A stretch of 64,000 nucleotides of DNA, from contig AP026547.1 in the NCBI GenBank assembly GCA_026075535.2, positions 10,292,001 to 10,356,000 on the forward strand, given 5' to 3'. This stretch comes from Tricholoma matsutake. Its lineage: Eukaryota > Basidiomycota > Agaricomycetes > Agaricales > Tricholomataceae. The translations under genes were made by a program, and so were the position numbers. This document shows, piece by piece, positions 10,243-23,135 of the stretch (its first letter is position 1; every line of letters starts with the position of its first letter). Under the pieces are notes generated by a model. The model saw only the letters and a program-made list of their open reading frames with translations, did not search any database and was not told the origin of the DNA.

Positions 10243-11310
10243 CCAGGTAATTGGAAGGATGCCGTGTTTGGCAGCCTACACTAGACTTATGTTTATGGGA
10301 AAGACAGGATCAAATTATCTTCGTTGGATGGAAGTAGGAACCATAAGTTACTACAATTAAAAGAACTGGAAGTTACTATACCTTTGTTGCATGGAAGTAG
10401 GCACAAAGGTTAAGGAATAAAAAATAAGTAATATATAAGAAAAAGATCAACCGTGCAAGTAAAAGGCTGCATCAAGTGTAGTGTGTGATTAGGGAAGGCC
10501 GCATCAGGTGTAGTCACATAATAGGAAAATACCACATCAATAGGATAATGTCGGCGCTGCTGGATGTGGATGGAAGGGTAATAAAGATGTATGGTGCCAT
10601 TGCCAGGATGCATATCGCTGGCATGTTGTTGTTGTATTCACCTGTGGCTGTGCTGGTGGCGAGGGTGATTGTGTCAGCGATGTGTGTAGCTGTGCCAGCG
10701 CTGTGGGAGTGTGTTGGTAGCGTGGGGTGGTTGTGACTCACTGTAACACATACATTGGTATATCAGGTGTTGGTGAGTTGGTGATGCACCATAGGTGGCT
10801 ATGCTATCGCCAGTGGCTGTGTCGGCAATGTGTGTGGTGTGCCAGCATGGTGGAAGTGTGTAACGGCAGCATAGGTAAATTCGCTTGTTGTTTGTGATAT
10901 TCAACCATACTTGCTGCATGTACCCTGCCACTGACATTGTAATTGCGGCCCCACTGACAACACATCCATCTATCGGTGAATGGCTCAAATGGCTCAAATG
11001 GCTCAAATGGAATGAATGGCTCGATTGGAGCCATGACTACAACAAATGATGGTTTACTAATCTTACCTTTTTTTTATAAAATTCTAAATAATTGGTGGAC
11101 CACCCAGCTAATAATACTCCACTACTCGCTGTTCTGCTCAGGGACATTGTGATATATTAAGGTGTGGCAAGAGGATTAAAGGTGTACCGAGCGAAGTTGT
11201 GGGTATATTAGGGTATATTGAGGCTGAAATATGACCTGTAAATAGTCCTCAGGGACAGTCTGATGCAATATCAAGGTACCTAATGTATTTGCCAGCACAA
11301 CCTGTCTACT
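10243..11310. other. Intergenic region with short tandem repeats
   Basis: No gene is supported. Around 10620-10870 the word TGTGGCTGTG..GG(C/T)G recurs imperfectly. At 10980-11010 a 10-bp word (ATGGCTCAA-type) is repeated three times. The short open frames here have no family features. Confidence 0.5.
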
Positions 11311-13777
11311 GTGTCCACATTGACTATCATGTCCACCGAGGATGCTGATCAAAGCGGGGAAGACTTTGGCAGCTGTCCTTCAAGTTCTAGTGTGGAATTT
11401 CAACCAGTTGCCCATAAGTGGTCACCAGCGGAACTGAATGTGCTATGGCAACGAGTGGATGACTGGAAGACATTGAAAAACCACAAAGTGCAACAACTAA
11501 CCTTACAAGGTGCCATGATGGACTTATTTAATTTACCTGTTAAACCTCCAATGGATGGCCTGCAGGAAGTGAGCAATAAGCCCTTGATGTATATTCTGCT
11601 CTTTGACAAACATGATTATCAGCATATTAGAGCTTGGTACAGACAAAATGCTCGCAAACCACCAAAGGCAGCAGTCGGCAAGGTCCCTCCACGGTGCAAA
11701 GTAATTATCCACCTGTATGGGTCAGAAATAGAGGCAGCGATTGGATGGGAGGCTCCAGAACTGGAGAAAGGATGACCGGACTGGATGGCCAAATATTCGC
11801 GGCAATATGCCAAGGTCAACAAAAGAATCTCCAATGATTCAAAGGAAAATGCAAAGATTGAGGCACTTCGGCAACAATGGATGAATACTGGCCCACCATC
11901 GGCTGTTCAGCAAAAGTACGTGTATCGCCCATAATTCAGTAACTTGGCTGGATTGATCTTAGGGATGCCGAGAAAATGCTCACAAAGCGTATGAATGAAT
12001 TTCAAAATTTGATGTACCTTGAACTTGGGGTTCGAATGGTTGTGTTGGGTGGATGGGTAAATCCAGTGGGCAAGAGGAAGTGGAGCATGTATGTCCATTC
12101 ACCTGGCATTTAATAGTGACTAATGAAGAATTTGTAGGTTTGAAACAAATAGCTTTCTAGGCAACAATAAGCCAAATTTCATTGCCAATGAACCTGGGTG
12201 GCATGAAAAGCCTATTGCAGACACGTTCGAGCCATACATCGAGGAATATCTCACCGCTGATGAAGAGGAGAAATCAGTGATACAACCTGCTGGTGGAGCA
12301 AAGCCTAAACAAATCCTGGAGACTGGAGTGAAGGGACAGCCACTGCTACCGGCGAACTGTCTTATCCACCACGGTGACAATGCCCAGTTTTTGAATTACC
12401 AAAAACAAGTTTTACGGGCATACATTGAAAGGATGTACAGTGAGTGAACCATTTTTGATTAATGAAGATACTGATCCCTGGCAAGATTTAGCTGCAAGGA
12501 GAACCTCTGGTCATGTCCCGTGGCTTGATATTCACACATGGCAATCCGAATTCATCAACCAGGTGGACTATATGCCTCTGCAGAAAGGAGGAAAGAGCTG
12601 CGCAACTTCCTTGGCACTGGGGAGATCATGAGCATTGACTGTGGCGCCGGAAGACTCAGATGAATCACTGGATGAGGAGTTTGTATTATTGTGGGAACCA
12701 TCAAAAATGCATAAACATGATATCGAGGCATGTTTTACAGACTTGGATGACACGGAGACTGAAGGAACAACAGCAGCTCCACGCAATCCGCCAAAGCGCA
12801 AATGAACCAAAAAGAAAACAAAAGGCAAATGGCCCAAGGCCACTACACAGCAACCCAAAAGTGAGAGTGCACCAGTACTGAAACAACAAAAGAAAAAGCA
12901 GCCCAACACTCCTCCACCGGCTATTACACCTATCAACCAACAAGCCACTGGGTTAGCTCCACTGCTACCAGAGAACCTGATGCCGGTGGAATGGGACCTT
13001 TTGGTTGATCCCATGCTCCAGAAGGCACTTATTCCACCTGGCCGATACATAACAGCAGAGGATCACAATATTCCGGTGATGATGGGTTTGATGACCGGTC
13101 CTACAGGAGTCGACATGACAGAGCCTACCTATGCTAGCTATCTTGCAGATTTGGAGCGTGGGGGTCATTTAATGAACAGTTCGGTTCCTGCATGGATGGA
13201 TCATGGTAGTATCCATGATTCCACTGCACCTGCCCTCCGACTGGCCATTCAGCAAGGTCAAAATTCTCACCAGAACATGACACTAGCTTCATTACCGATG
13301 GATACCATCCCTGAGGCAACATCAGTTGCTTCAACCAATAGTGTAATCCCTGACCACAGAAAGCGTTGGATGAAAACACGATCAAGATCCCATGCTCGCA
13401 ACACCAATGAAGTGACTACAACACAGGATGCTGGAATGAGTACACCAGCGGAAGGAAGCAAGGGAAAGCTGAAAAGAGCATGGTCGAATGACCACAGATC
13501 CCGCGCTCGCAACACCAATGAAGTGACTACAACACAGGATGCTGGAACGAGTACACCAGCAGAAGGAAGCAAGGGAAAGCTGAAAAGAGTATGGTCAAAT
13601 GACCACAATAGTCACAGCCGGCGGCCTAAAAAATCAAAGCCCAGCAACACTGATGTCCAAGTGATGAATGTGACAATGGATCCCAGCCTCCGTCCAAAGC
13701 CAAGACCAAAAGCTCATGGAGATGCATCCACTGACCCCCAGGATATGTTTGACTTAAGACACCAACATGCACAATAA
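11311..13777 (+). pseudogene. Unknown multi-exon gene beside the KDZ transposase, with C-terminal tandem repeats
   Basis: It begins with ATG 11311 or 11329 (MSTEDADQSGED). The conserved-looking part is KWSPAELNVLWQRVDDWK followed by DYQHIRAWYRQNARKPPK. The reading continues through several short introns, one likely at 12440-12490 (GTGAGT...TTTAG). It ends in a basic, low-complexity tail containing two near-identical 38-residue repeats (around 13391-13615, core ARNTNEVTTTQDAG). Three in-frame TGA codons interrupt it (11773, 12629, 12803), all at sites compatible with ancestral CGA Arg. I do not recognise a catalytic domain. Its place inside the same inverted-repeat bracket as the KDZ gene suggests, but does not prove, that both belong to one element. 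Confidence 0.55.
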
Positions 13778-13799
13778 ACCATGCCTTTGGATATCACTG

Positions 13800-16260
13800 C
13801 GGTCAGCAGATAGTTTTTTTTTGGTGCTGCCATGGATGCAATACATTCAATAGATCCCTTATATATTTCATCTACTAATGAAATAACCATGCATATATTC
13901 TTCAAACTATGTGCCCCTAAGTGCCGGTGCATTATCACCGCTGTTATCACCGGTCCCTACAAAGTACCATTTTTGTATAGATTCTTTTATGAGAAGGGCC
14001 CATAGACATTTCCTTAGGTCATGTACAGTGACCATCGCTGATCATGGCACCAGTCACTTGCTTAGCTCTGAACTTGTATGCTTATTGCCCCTGGTAACAT
14101 TATCACTACACCATGTCGGGCGCCGACTTTATGTTTTCCGGTGCCGAGACATCCTGTTAGGAAATAGCTGACTGCCACACAAGCAACAGTTGCTGTCTGG
14201 CCAGTGTCAGGATTAATCTATGTCTACTCTCATTGCACATTACTACTGTCTTCATTCTCTTCTCCTACTTGCCTGTGTATCTCTCTACCAGTGCCAGTCA
14301 CTACAATGTACTGTTTTAGGATATATTCTTTATGATTTGTAATAACAGCAGTAATTCAAGTCCTGTACGCTATAGTCGTGTGGGCCCATACTGTTTTCCT
14401 TTTACTGTCATGGGCCCACATGATCTTTCTGTCCAGCGTATCATTTGTATGGGCCCATTTCCATGTATTATGTTAGGATGGGCCCATACACATGCTCATG
14501 GGGTTCTACAACTCCAATGTACTGTTTTAGCATATATTCTGCACCGGTCATCCAGCGGCGATTAGTGTACATGGTGTTTGTCATACCCATTGGTCAATAG
14601 TTTCTTACTTTTACAGCATGTCATTGCTTTTCGTTATCAGTGACCACCGGCGGCGATTAGTGTACAAGTCTAAGAGCTATGGGAATGATTGGTGCGATGT
14701 TGTCTTCTCCGGTGCCCATCACTCCAATGTACTGTTTTAGCATATATTCTGCACCGGTCATTCGCTTTGCTCTTGACTTGGATGCTTATTGCCACCAGTG
14801 ACTTTATCACTACTGGCGCCAGTCACTGCAATGTACTGATTTTGCATATATCCTTATCCTCCCACATTCCTACAGCATACAGCATGTCACCATTCCTGCA
14901 TTTGTTATCCATATTGTAGTGCACAGTGGCCGCAATTAGTATACAAGTCTTTTAAGAGCTATGTGGATGACCAGTGCCACCTTTACCTTTTCCGGCGCCA
15001 AGAGATACAGTTTGGAAATAGCTGACTGCCACACAAGCGACAGTTGCTTTCTGGCCAGTGTCAAGATTAATCTACATCTACTCTCATTGCACATTACTAC
15101 TGTCTTTGACTAATGATTGTTCTCTTCTGTTATGTGCCTGTGTATATCCCTACCGGCACCGGTCACTACAATGTACTGTTTTAGGATATATTCTTTATGA
15201 TTTGTAATAACAGCAGTAATTCAAGTCCTGTACGCTATAGTCATGTGGGCCCATACTGTTTTCCTTTTACTGTCATGGGCCCACCCAATCATTCCATTGA
15301 GCATATCATTCGTATGGGCCCATTTCCCTGTATTATTTTAGGATGGGCCCATACACATTTTTGTAGCTCATGGGGTTTTACAATAACTGGCGCCGGTCAT
15401 TCACTTAGTTCTTGACTTGGATGCTTATCGCCACAAGTGACTTTATCACTACCGGCGCCGGTCACTACAATGTTTATCTTTTCCTACATAGATGACTTGT
15501 TAAGTGTCAAGGTGCTCCCTAACCTGATTCCACACATCCTCCCAGTAAGCCAACAATTTCCTGTCCTTCTGAAGTTGGGCATCATTTTCTCGGACCATCA
15601 ACTTTATCACTACCGGCGCCAGTCACCTTTTCACTCCTGGCACCGGGCACTTTTCACTACTGGTGCCAGTCACTACAATGTACTGATTTTGCATATATCC
15701 TTATCCTCCCACATTCCTACAGCATACAGCATGTCACCATTCCTTTGTTTGTTATCCATGTTCTAGTGCACACTGGCCACGATTAGCATACAAGTCTTTT
15801 AAGAACTATGTGCATGACCGGCGCCCACTTTATCTTTTCCTAAATAGATGACTTAAAACAGTATGGGCCCCCACAACTATAGCGTACAGGACTTGAATTA
15901 CTGCTGCTATTACAATACAAATCTTTTAAGAGCTATGTGAATCACCTGCACCGACTTTATGTTTTCTGGCGCCGAGAGATGCACTGAAGTCGTGTGGGCC
16001 CATACTGTTTTCCTTTTACTGTCATGGGCCCACCCGATCATTCCGTCGGGCGTATTATTCATATGGGCCCATTTCCCTGCATTATGTTAGGATGGGCCCA
16101 TATGCATTTTCTTAGCTCATACAGTAACTGGCGCCGGTCATTCGCTTAGCTCCACTGTTATGCTTATGGCCGCCGGTGACTTTATCACTACCAGCGTTGG
16201 TCACTTCAATGTACATTTGTTGTATCTATCCTTGTAGCCTCCTTCCACATTCCTACAGCA
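13800..16260 (+). repeat. Cluster of repeats with ACCGGCGCCGGT and TGGGCCCA boxes
   Basis: Several overlapping partial copies of one repeat family: 14150-14510 resembles 15020-15370, 14800-14960 resembles 15655-15830, and 15840-16100 is another fragment. Hallmark words are a palindrome of the type ACCGGCGCCGGT followed by CACTACAATGTACTGTTTTAG, and TGGGCCCA separated by 40-60 bp. Palindrome variants (CCAGCGCTGG, CTGGCGCCAG, CCGGTGCC) differ mainly by CG-to-TG/CA changes. No transposase frame is present. Confidence 0.7.
14570..15596 (+). repeat. Right arm of long inverted repeat
   Basis: Collinear with the reverse complement of 6377-5654 followed by 3554-3259, without the E1 insertion. The target site of E1 is present once here (TCCATTGAG at about 15290). 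The outer ~115 bp (15480-15596) are a fragment of the last exon of the gene at 2322-3355. Confidence 0.8.
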
Positions 16261-16384
16261 TGATGAATTCAATATATACCTTATACTCCATCTATTAATG
16301 AAGCAACTATGCATATATTGATCAAAATATATACACAAATAGGCATAGTATAAAAAATATTGTTATTTTTTATCCAACGTAGAA

Positions 16385-18062
16385 TTATGCCGGGGGTGTT
16401 GATGTTTTTGGAATTGAGACAGTGGTATCAGGCGGGAGGGGGGACATTTGTGCAGTGTATGTTGATGTTGGATCCGGGGAGGTAGAAGTTGCAGCTGCAT
16501 TGGTGAAAGAACTGGTGTCAGGGATCACCGATGTAGCTGTGGTCATAATAATGGGAACAGGCGATGGTGGGGAGCGAATGGATTCACGCAAATGGGCTGG
16601 ATTGACGAACATTGATGACTTTGGGAGATGGATCGTCAACGGCACCGTGGCATCTGCATTCCATGGATCTTCGTCTTCTGATTCCTCCTCGGAGCTTCCC
16701 TCATTCTCCAATTTGGCCAGCCGCTTGTTCGTCGCCGCCAATTGACCACGCAACATGAAAACCTCCTGCTTCATCTTCTCCAACTCCATCCCATTCCTCA
16801 ACCCCCTCATCTCAGCCTCCAGCACTGGAATGCTCACCAGCACCTTTTCTCTCAACTCACCCATCTCAGCCTCCAATGCCGGAATGCTCACTGTCATCTT
16901 TTCCTTCAATGTGTTCAGAACTTCCATGTATCCACGCAACATAAGGCTTTCCTGATCCAATTTCCCTTGATTTTCTGCCAAGACCGATATGAGCATGTGG
17001 AGGTCTTGGAGCTCCCATTGTAAACTACCGATGGTGGGCATGCGATTGGGATGGGTGACATGACCTGGTGGCGGTGGCGCAGGAAGTGTGGTGTCGATGG
17101 ATTGGGGGATCGTGAGGCTTGTTGATGGGACAGGCTCTGGGGTTGGTATATGGTTGGAGATGTGTGAAGTTGAGGGGACGGGGGCTGGCGTGATGGGGAT
17201 GTACTCATCTGACTCACCGGCGGTGTCTGCTGCCCGGTGTTTTCTCTTCGGCACTGTTCTCGGTCATTCACTTTCCTCTGCCTTCACCTTTTTCTTCCCA
17301 ACGACCTTTTTTCTCCCCTTGAGCTCCCCTGCCACTATCAATTCATCCCGCTGTGCTGTACATGATGCTGTATATGAGCATTTCGTCTTGCCCTTGTGGC
17401 ACATCACGCAAGCAATCTGGATGCCCGTCATTTGGCAGGTTGTCAGGCCCCTCAAACTGCAGGTGTCGCACAGAGCAGTGGGCCGTTCCACAACAGACCT
17501 CCATATATCATCTTCAGGTAGAGCAGGAGTGGCCGTCCATGATTGGCAGGTTGGTGTGGATGAATGGTGGCTCTTTTGTGACATTGCTGTCGTCTGTTTC
17601 AGGCGGCACCAGCTGTGGCAACACCTTTTGGCATTTCGACTGAGGTGGAGCCAGGTGTTCTACAACCTTCTTTTCCTTGCCCTTGCCCTTGCCCTTGCTC
17701 TGGGCTCTTGCAGCTGCTTCTGTTTGGTTGGTCTGAGCCTCCGGCATCGCAGTGGTGGGAATGGGTGCAGACACGGCAACGAGTGATTCGGCTGCAGAAC
17801 TGGGAGCAACGATGGGTGGCATAGCCATGGTGGGGATTTGGAGCATAACGTGCATGGCCGGGAGAGTGCTGCTTGGTGCAGCAATGGGCGAAGGTTGACG
17901 AATATATATGCTCCGGTTGATGGATTCCCAAGGTGCTGGGCCAGACTTATCCCACTGATGGAGTACTTTGAACACATGTTTGAGGAACGGCGTCATTGCT
18001 GCTTCCTTTGCCAACACCTTTTGCCTATAATTCAACTTCAAAGCCTTCTTAGAAAGATTCAT
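16385..18062 (-). pseudogene. Unknown gene with Cys-rich motif, basic tail and coiled-coil region
   Basis: Reads right to left. The first part (18062-17514) is Pro/Ala/Ser-rich after an N-terminal KKALKLNYRQKVLAKEAAMT helix and ends in a GKGKGKEKK basic run. The second part (17584-16385) carries a Cys cluster (CDTCSLRGLTTCQ...CVMCHKGKTKCSYTASC) that could bind zinc, a Lys-rich stretch, then leucine-rich heptads around LISVLAENQGKLDQESLMLR and a Pro/Thr-rich tail. The two parts overlap in different frames at 17584-17514, so an intron or a frameshift joins them. TGA at 17264-17266 (ESE*PRT) is again a CGA-type stop. An upstream exon in 18263-18059 is possible in either of two frames. Function unknown; a DNA-binding role is only a guess from the Cys cluster. 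Confidence 0.45.
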
Positions 18063-18845
18063 AGGACATAATAAAAATCATGCACCAACTTGCCCAACAT
18101 GGATTTTGAATCCATGGTCATCCGAGTACCATCCAAAAATGTATTGAGGGTGCGCTCCATGGATTCGGTGTGCTGAGAAGACATGATAAAACTGTTTGTA
18201 CTTAGGGTGGATGCAGTTGATAGCATCAATAAATGCAATGTCAGTTTCAACTTCCGTATTCAAAATTCACGTGACCGCATTTGTTGATCAATTTTCGCGT
18301 CTTATGGAATATTCAGGCAGCTCATCAGTAAACTTGCCAAATTTGCCACCAACAAGTATGCCCACTCTGGACCTCGATGCCTTGGATATTCCTGGTAGTC
18401 CTGATTCACCAGTGGTGGATATAGATAATCTGGACCTGGCCACTTTTCATATTCCTGAACGTCCTGATTCACCAGCGGTGGATGGTACTCTTCATTTCTC
18501 CATACCATGTTCATCGATACATTCCTCATTTGCTTTTGATATTTCTGAAGCGGCTGCAGATATTATCCATTTGGCAACCCCACCCGCTGAAAATTCCCAA
18601 TCTTTTGACTTGGATGCATTTCACATTCCTGGTAGTCCCGACTCACCCACAGTGAGCACCATTCATTTGACATCATTGCCGCCACACCATGACCTAGATC
18701 TCTTTCATATTCCTGACTCGCTGGCCGCTGATGCATTTTATATTCCTGGTAGTCCTGACTCGCTGGTGGCGACCAGCACTGTTCATTTGACATTATCACC
18801 GGCACACCATGACCAAGACATGTTTCATATTCCTGACTCGCCAGC

Positions 18846-19211
18846 TATAAGGGCAACCTAAGCCTCTAGCAAAGGTAAATCCGAAGAGAAAACTCTAAGG
18901 ATCCCCTTGCTGATGCCCAGTATATGTGAAGACGACAAAAATCAAATATAACCTAAAAATAGAAAAAGGCGGAGATAGGCGGATCAAGGCCGCCGAATGA
19001 CATCATACCAAGGGGTATGTGTCGGAAGGGGTACTCCGCCTCTAAATATAAAAGTGTCAACATATACAAACATGATAGCAAGGGAAAATTAGTAATAAAA
19101 TCCGGAAAAATCATAGAAAATGAAGAATAGAAGGAAATGAGGTGGGGAAAAATATGGGACGAACATAAAAAATAAGAAAAACACACAGGGCACCCCCCTA
19201 GTCCCCTTACA
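18846..19211 (-). repeat. Element A 3' LTR (366 bp, internal deletion)
   Basis: Same as the 5' LTR except for a 60-bp loss between two copies of a CTAGCAAAGG-type direct repeat near its downstream end. Confidence 0.9.
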
Positions 19212-19246
19212 TCACCCCCTCTCTAAGATGCATCGCCCCGATGCAT

Positions 19247-22200
19247 TCAAAATCGTATACGACCAAAGTCCGTGACTTGAATGCAACACGGTGCAGCAGT
19301 GTGCCGTCGGTGGAATTCCTTGATTAACCGAGGGGCATTTACATCAGACTCTTCGACCCATGAGTTCTCCTCATACCCATAACCCTTCCAATGTACCAAA
19401 TACTGGAGTTTTCCTCGACGCAAACGGCTGTCCAAGATTGACTCGACTTCATATTGGGGTTCTCCCTTGATCACTGTAGGTGGTGGTGGTGGGTGTGAAT
19501 GGCGTCCCGGGAACGGATCTGGGGGAGCTGGAAGCAATTTGACGACATGGAAGATGGGATGGAGTCTGGACATGGAGGCTGGGAGGCGTAGACGATAGGC
19601 ATGTGTTCCAATGCACTTGACAATGGGGAAAGGTCCCAAGAAGCGATGAGTGAGTTTCTTGGATGGACGTGTAGTGGAGATGTCACTGGAGTCAAGATAA
19701 ACTCGATCACCAACCTTGTACTGAGGGGTTGGGGAGTGGCGCTGGTTGTAAAATCGCGCCATGTCGTCCTTCGCCTTGGCTAAGGCTGCCCTTGCCTCCT
19801 CCAAGCTATCCCTCATGCGTTCTGTGAACTCATTCACTGTCTCGATGTGTGAGGGAGTTTGGCAAGGTTCAAATCCCATGCGTGGATGTCGTCCAGTGTC
19901 TAAGAGGAAAGGGGTCTGTTGAGTGGAAGCATGGACATGGTTGTTGTACCCGAACTCGGCCAAAGGAAGGAGATCATCCCAATCATCCTGGCGTTCATTG
20001 ACAAAGAGGCAGATGTACTGCTCCAGTTCCTGGTTGACTTGCTCCGTCTGGCCATCAGTTTGTGGGTGATAAGCAGTTGAAGCGAGGAGTTTGATCCCCA
20101 GGAGTCGGTACAGCTCACGAGTGAACTCTGCCATGAACTGAGGGCCATGATCCGAGAGGAAGGCACCAGGAAGTCCATGTAATTTCCACACGTGGTGGAG
20201 GTAGAGTCGAGCGGCACCTAGGGCACTGACAGTGGTGTGAGTGGGAATGAAGTGAGCGCGTTTTCCCACTGATTCCCACTGAGTCAACTGTGCACATCAC
20301 CGCATCAAACCCGTTTGACTCTGGCAATTCCACCACAAAGTTGATGCTGACGACATCCCAACGACTCTCTGGAACAGGAAGAGGGTGTAGCTCACCAATA
20401 GGCTTGCAACGAGGGACCTTGGTGCGTAAGCAAAGGTCACAAGTGCGACAATACTGACCAATGAGCCGTGACATTTGTGGCCACCAATGGTTCCGTGAGG
20501 TGAGCTCCAAGGTCTTCCAGCATCCGGGGTGGCCAGCAATCTGTGAGTCATGGTGTTGGGATATGATGCGCCGGCGAAGGTCTGGGTCATTGGGAACATA
20601 GATGCGATCCCTGAAATACAACAAGTCCTCCTTTTCAGCCCACTCTGCCGCATGTAAGGAAAGGGTTGATCCCTTCCTCAGTTCTTTAACAGCTCGGGCG
20701 ACAACATCCTCATGTAAACCGCTACGGTTTGCGCGACGAATGTCACGTAGAATGTCCCGCTCCTCGCCCTGGGGTACGATGCCTTCCAGTGCCCGAATGG
20801 TGAACAGGTCTGGCTGCAACAGCACAATGTTTTGGTTGTCACCGCTGCCATCCCCATGGTCTGCACGTCGGGATAGGGCATCGGTCTTCCCCATGCTGCG
20901 ACCCGGATGGTGGTGCAAGGAGAAGTCGAATCTAGATAGATACAGGGACCAACGAGCTTGACGATGGTTCAATTTCTTGGCTGTCATGAAGTACTCGAGG
21001 TTCTTGTGATCCGTCCAAATTTCCACCTTGTGTTGGGCACCCTCGAGGAAGTGTCGCCACTCCTCAAGCACACGCATTATTGCCAACATCTCCTTGTCAT
21101 GGATCTCGTAGTTTCTCTCTACAGCACTAAGGCTTTTGGAGTAGAACGCAACAGGATGCCACTTCTGGTCCTCCGGAGACTGCTGAGACGACACAGCGCC
21201 CGTTGCAAAGTCAGAACTGTCAGCTTCTACACGAAAAGGACGCGAATCGTCAGCAAAGGTAAGGATTGGAGCGGAAGTGACCATCTCCTTAAGCTTTTCG
21301 AACGCCTCCTGTTGTGCATTATCCCACCTCCATGCCTCCTTTCCTGTCAAGTCAAACAGCGGTCATGCATGATGTGAGAAATCCTTGATAAAACGCCGAT
21401 AAAAATTGATGAAGCCCAGGAAAGACTGCACCTCCTTCTTGTTCGTGGGCGTCGGCCAAGCTGTGACCCCGTTTACCTTGATAGGATCCATCTCCACTTG
21501 ACCCTCCGAGATAATCAGGCCGAGGTATTCGATCTTGGTCCTTTCGAACTCGCATTTGTCCTGACGAAGGTAGAGTTTGTACCGTCAAAGTCGCTCTAGG
21601 ACGAGGCGCGTGATGCGACGGTGCTCTTCAACCGTGCGAGTGAAGATGAGGATGTCGTCGAGATAGATGCAGACAACGCCTTCGAGGATGAGGTCATGGA
21701 AGATGTCGTTCATCATGGTCTGAAAGGTGGCAGGGCTATTAGTAAGGCCAAAGAACATGACAAGCGGTTCAAAAAGACCACGGTTGGTACAAAAGGCTGC
21801 CTTCCACTCATCTCCCTCCTTTATCCTCACATTATTATAGCCCCAACGGACATCGAGCTTGGTGAAGTATCGGGCTCCACGGAGCTGGTTTACGAGTTCG
21901 GAGATGAGGGGTAGTGGGTAGCGATTTTTGACCGTGATGTTGTTGAGTCTTCTGTAGTCTTGAACCGGTTGAAGCGAGCCATCCTTCTTCTTGACAAAGA
22001 AAAAGGGAGAGGCCATGGGTGACTTCGATGGTCAAATACGTCCAGAGGCCAGGTGCTCATCAATGAACTGGTCAAGCTGCCGTTGTTCCTCCGGAGAGAG
22101 AGGATAGACCTTGCAGGATGAAGGGGTTGCACCGGGGGTGAGTTCGATTGCGTGATCCCATGGCTTACGCGCAGGAAGAGAGTCAAATGACTCCTTGGAG

Positions 22201-23135
22201 AACACGTCTTCAAACTCATGGAGATGAGGGAGTAAGGAGTTAGTAGAGGATTTAGCAGCGTTGTTTTTGTGGAAGGCCTCGGCGAGGCATTGGGATATGT
22301 TTGATGTAGCACACACCTCATGCGATGAGCGAATCGCAGTGTAGAAGATCCAATCACCCTCCTCCACTTCCTCTGGGTCCTCATCATCATCATCCAAGTC
22401 CGGCATTAGATCAGGAACCCCTTCCAATTCCACTTCAGGTATAGGCAGGGGTCCAGCACGACACTTCTGAGTTCGTCGTATTGCCACCTTCTGTCCACGA
22501 CATTCTTGCCTGGCTTCTGTGAAACACATCCGACAGCGGGATGGACATCGGCTCATGGTAACCTCCCCAGTGCGCCAGTCGACCTCTGGGTTATGGTCTC
22601 GAAGCCATGGATATCCCGAAATCGCCTTTTGCTTTCCTAATTGAGTGACAGCAAAAAGGGCACGCTCACTATGATCTTTGTAATGGAGAACCAGGTCTGC
22701 AACCTCTTGGATGGCACCAGCTTCATTTGGGGATCCATCCACATTATATACAGGTATCGGACGTGAGAGTGAGCGAGTATTTAGACGATGTTGTTGTACC
22801 AGATGGGAATCGATGAAGAGACCAGTCGCACCAGAGTCCAGGAGTGCAGAGACACTGAGTATCTGTCCAGTGTCGGTTGTCTGCAGTTCGATGGCTAGGT
22901 TTAAGGAATGTGCAGAGGGAGTGGATGCCACAATATACTTGCGTGGTAGTTTACGCTCCCATGATTTAATTTTGGGACGTGGAGTAGAAGGAGAGATGGG
23001 GAGAGTAGGTACGTCTTTAGCCAACTTCGAAGGGTCAGAGAGGGGAGCAGTCACAGAAATGGATTCATTCTCTGGGGATTCAACTAACAAGACTTCAAAG
23101 CGGTTATGGACAGGCAGTGAGGGCATACAATTCAC
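19247..23135 (-). pseudogene. pol: Element A Pol with chromodomain
   Basis: Domains in order: aspartic protease (ALLDSGATGLFID), reverse transcriptase with YLDD (about 21654-21665), RNase H (EADSSDFATGA), integrase zinc finger (H..H..CRTCDLC), integrase core, and a C-terminal chromodomain (QYEVESILDSRLRRGKLQYL then VHWKGYGYEENSWVEE). Damage: TGA stops at 22014, 21585 and 21351, and a 10-bp tandem duplication near 20261-20284 that shifts frame in the integrase. The first integrase Asp is Asn here (VSINF, 20340-20342) where B has VSVDF. Otherwise nearly full length. Confidence 0.9.

Noticed and set aside
6588..13777. A TET/JBP dioxygenase gene associated with the KDZ transposase, as reported for some basidiomycetes
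   Set aside because: I looked for the HxD...H and Arg motifs of that family near the KDZ gene and did not see them in the neighbouring unknown gene.
3259..15596. Target-site duplication at the outer ends of the long inverted repeat
   Set aside because: Flanks TGACTGAGAC and ATCAACTTTA do not match, so transposon boundaries are not established.
16422..17786. Plus-strand frames opposite the coiled-coil gene
   Set aside because: The minus strand has the coherent Cys cluster, basic and heptad features; the plus frames are shadows.
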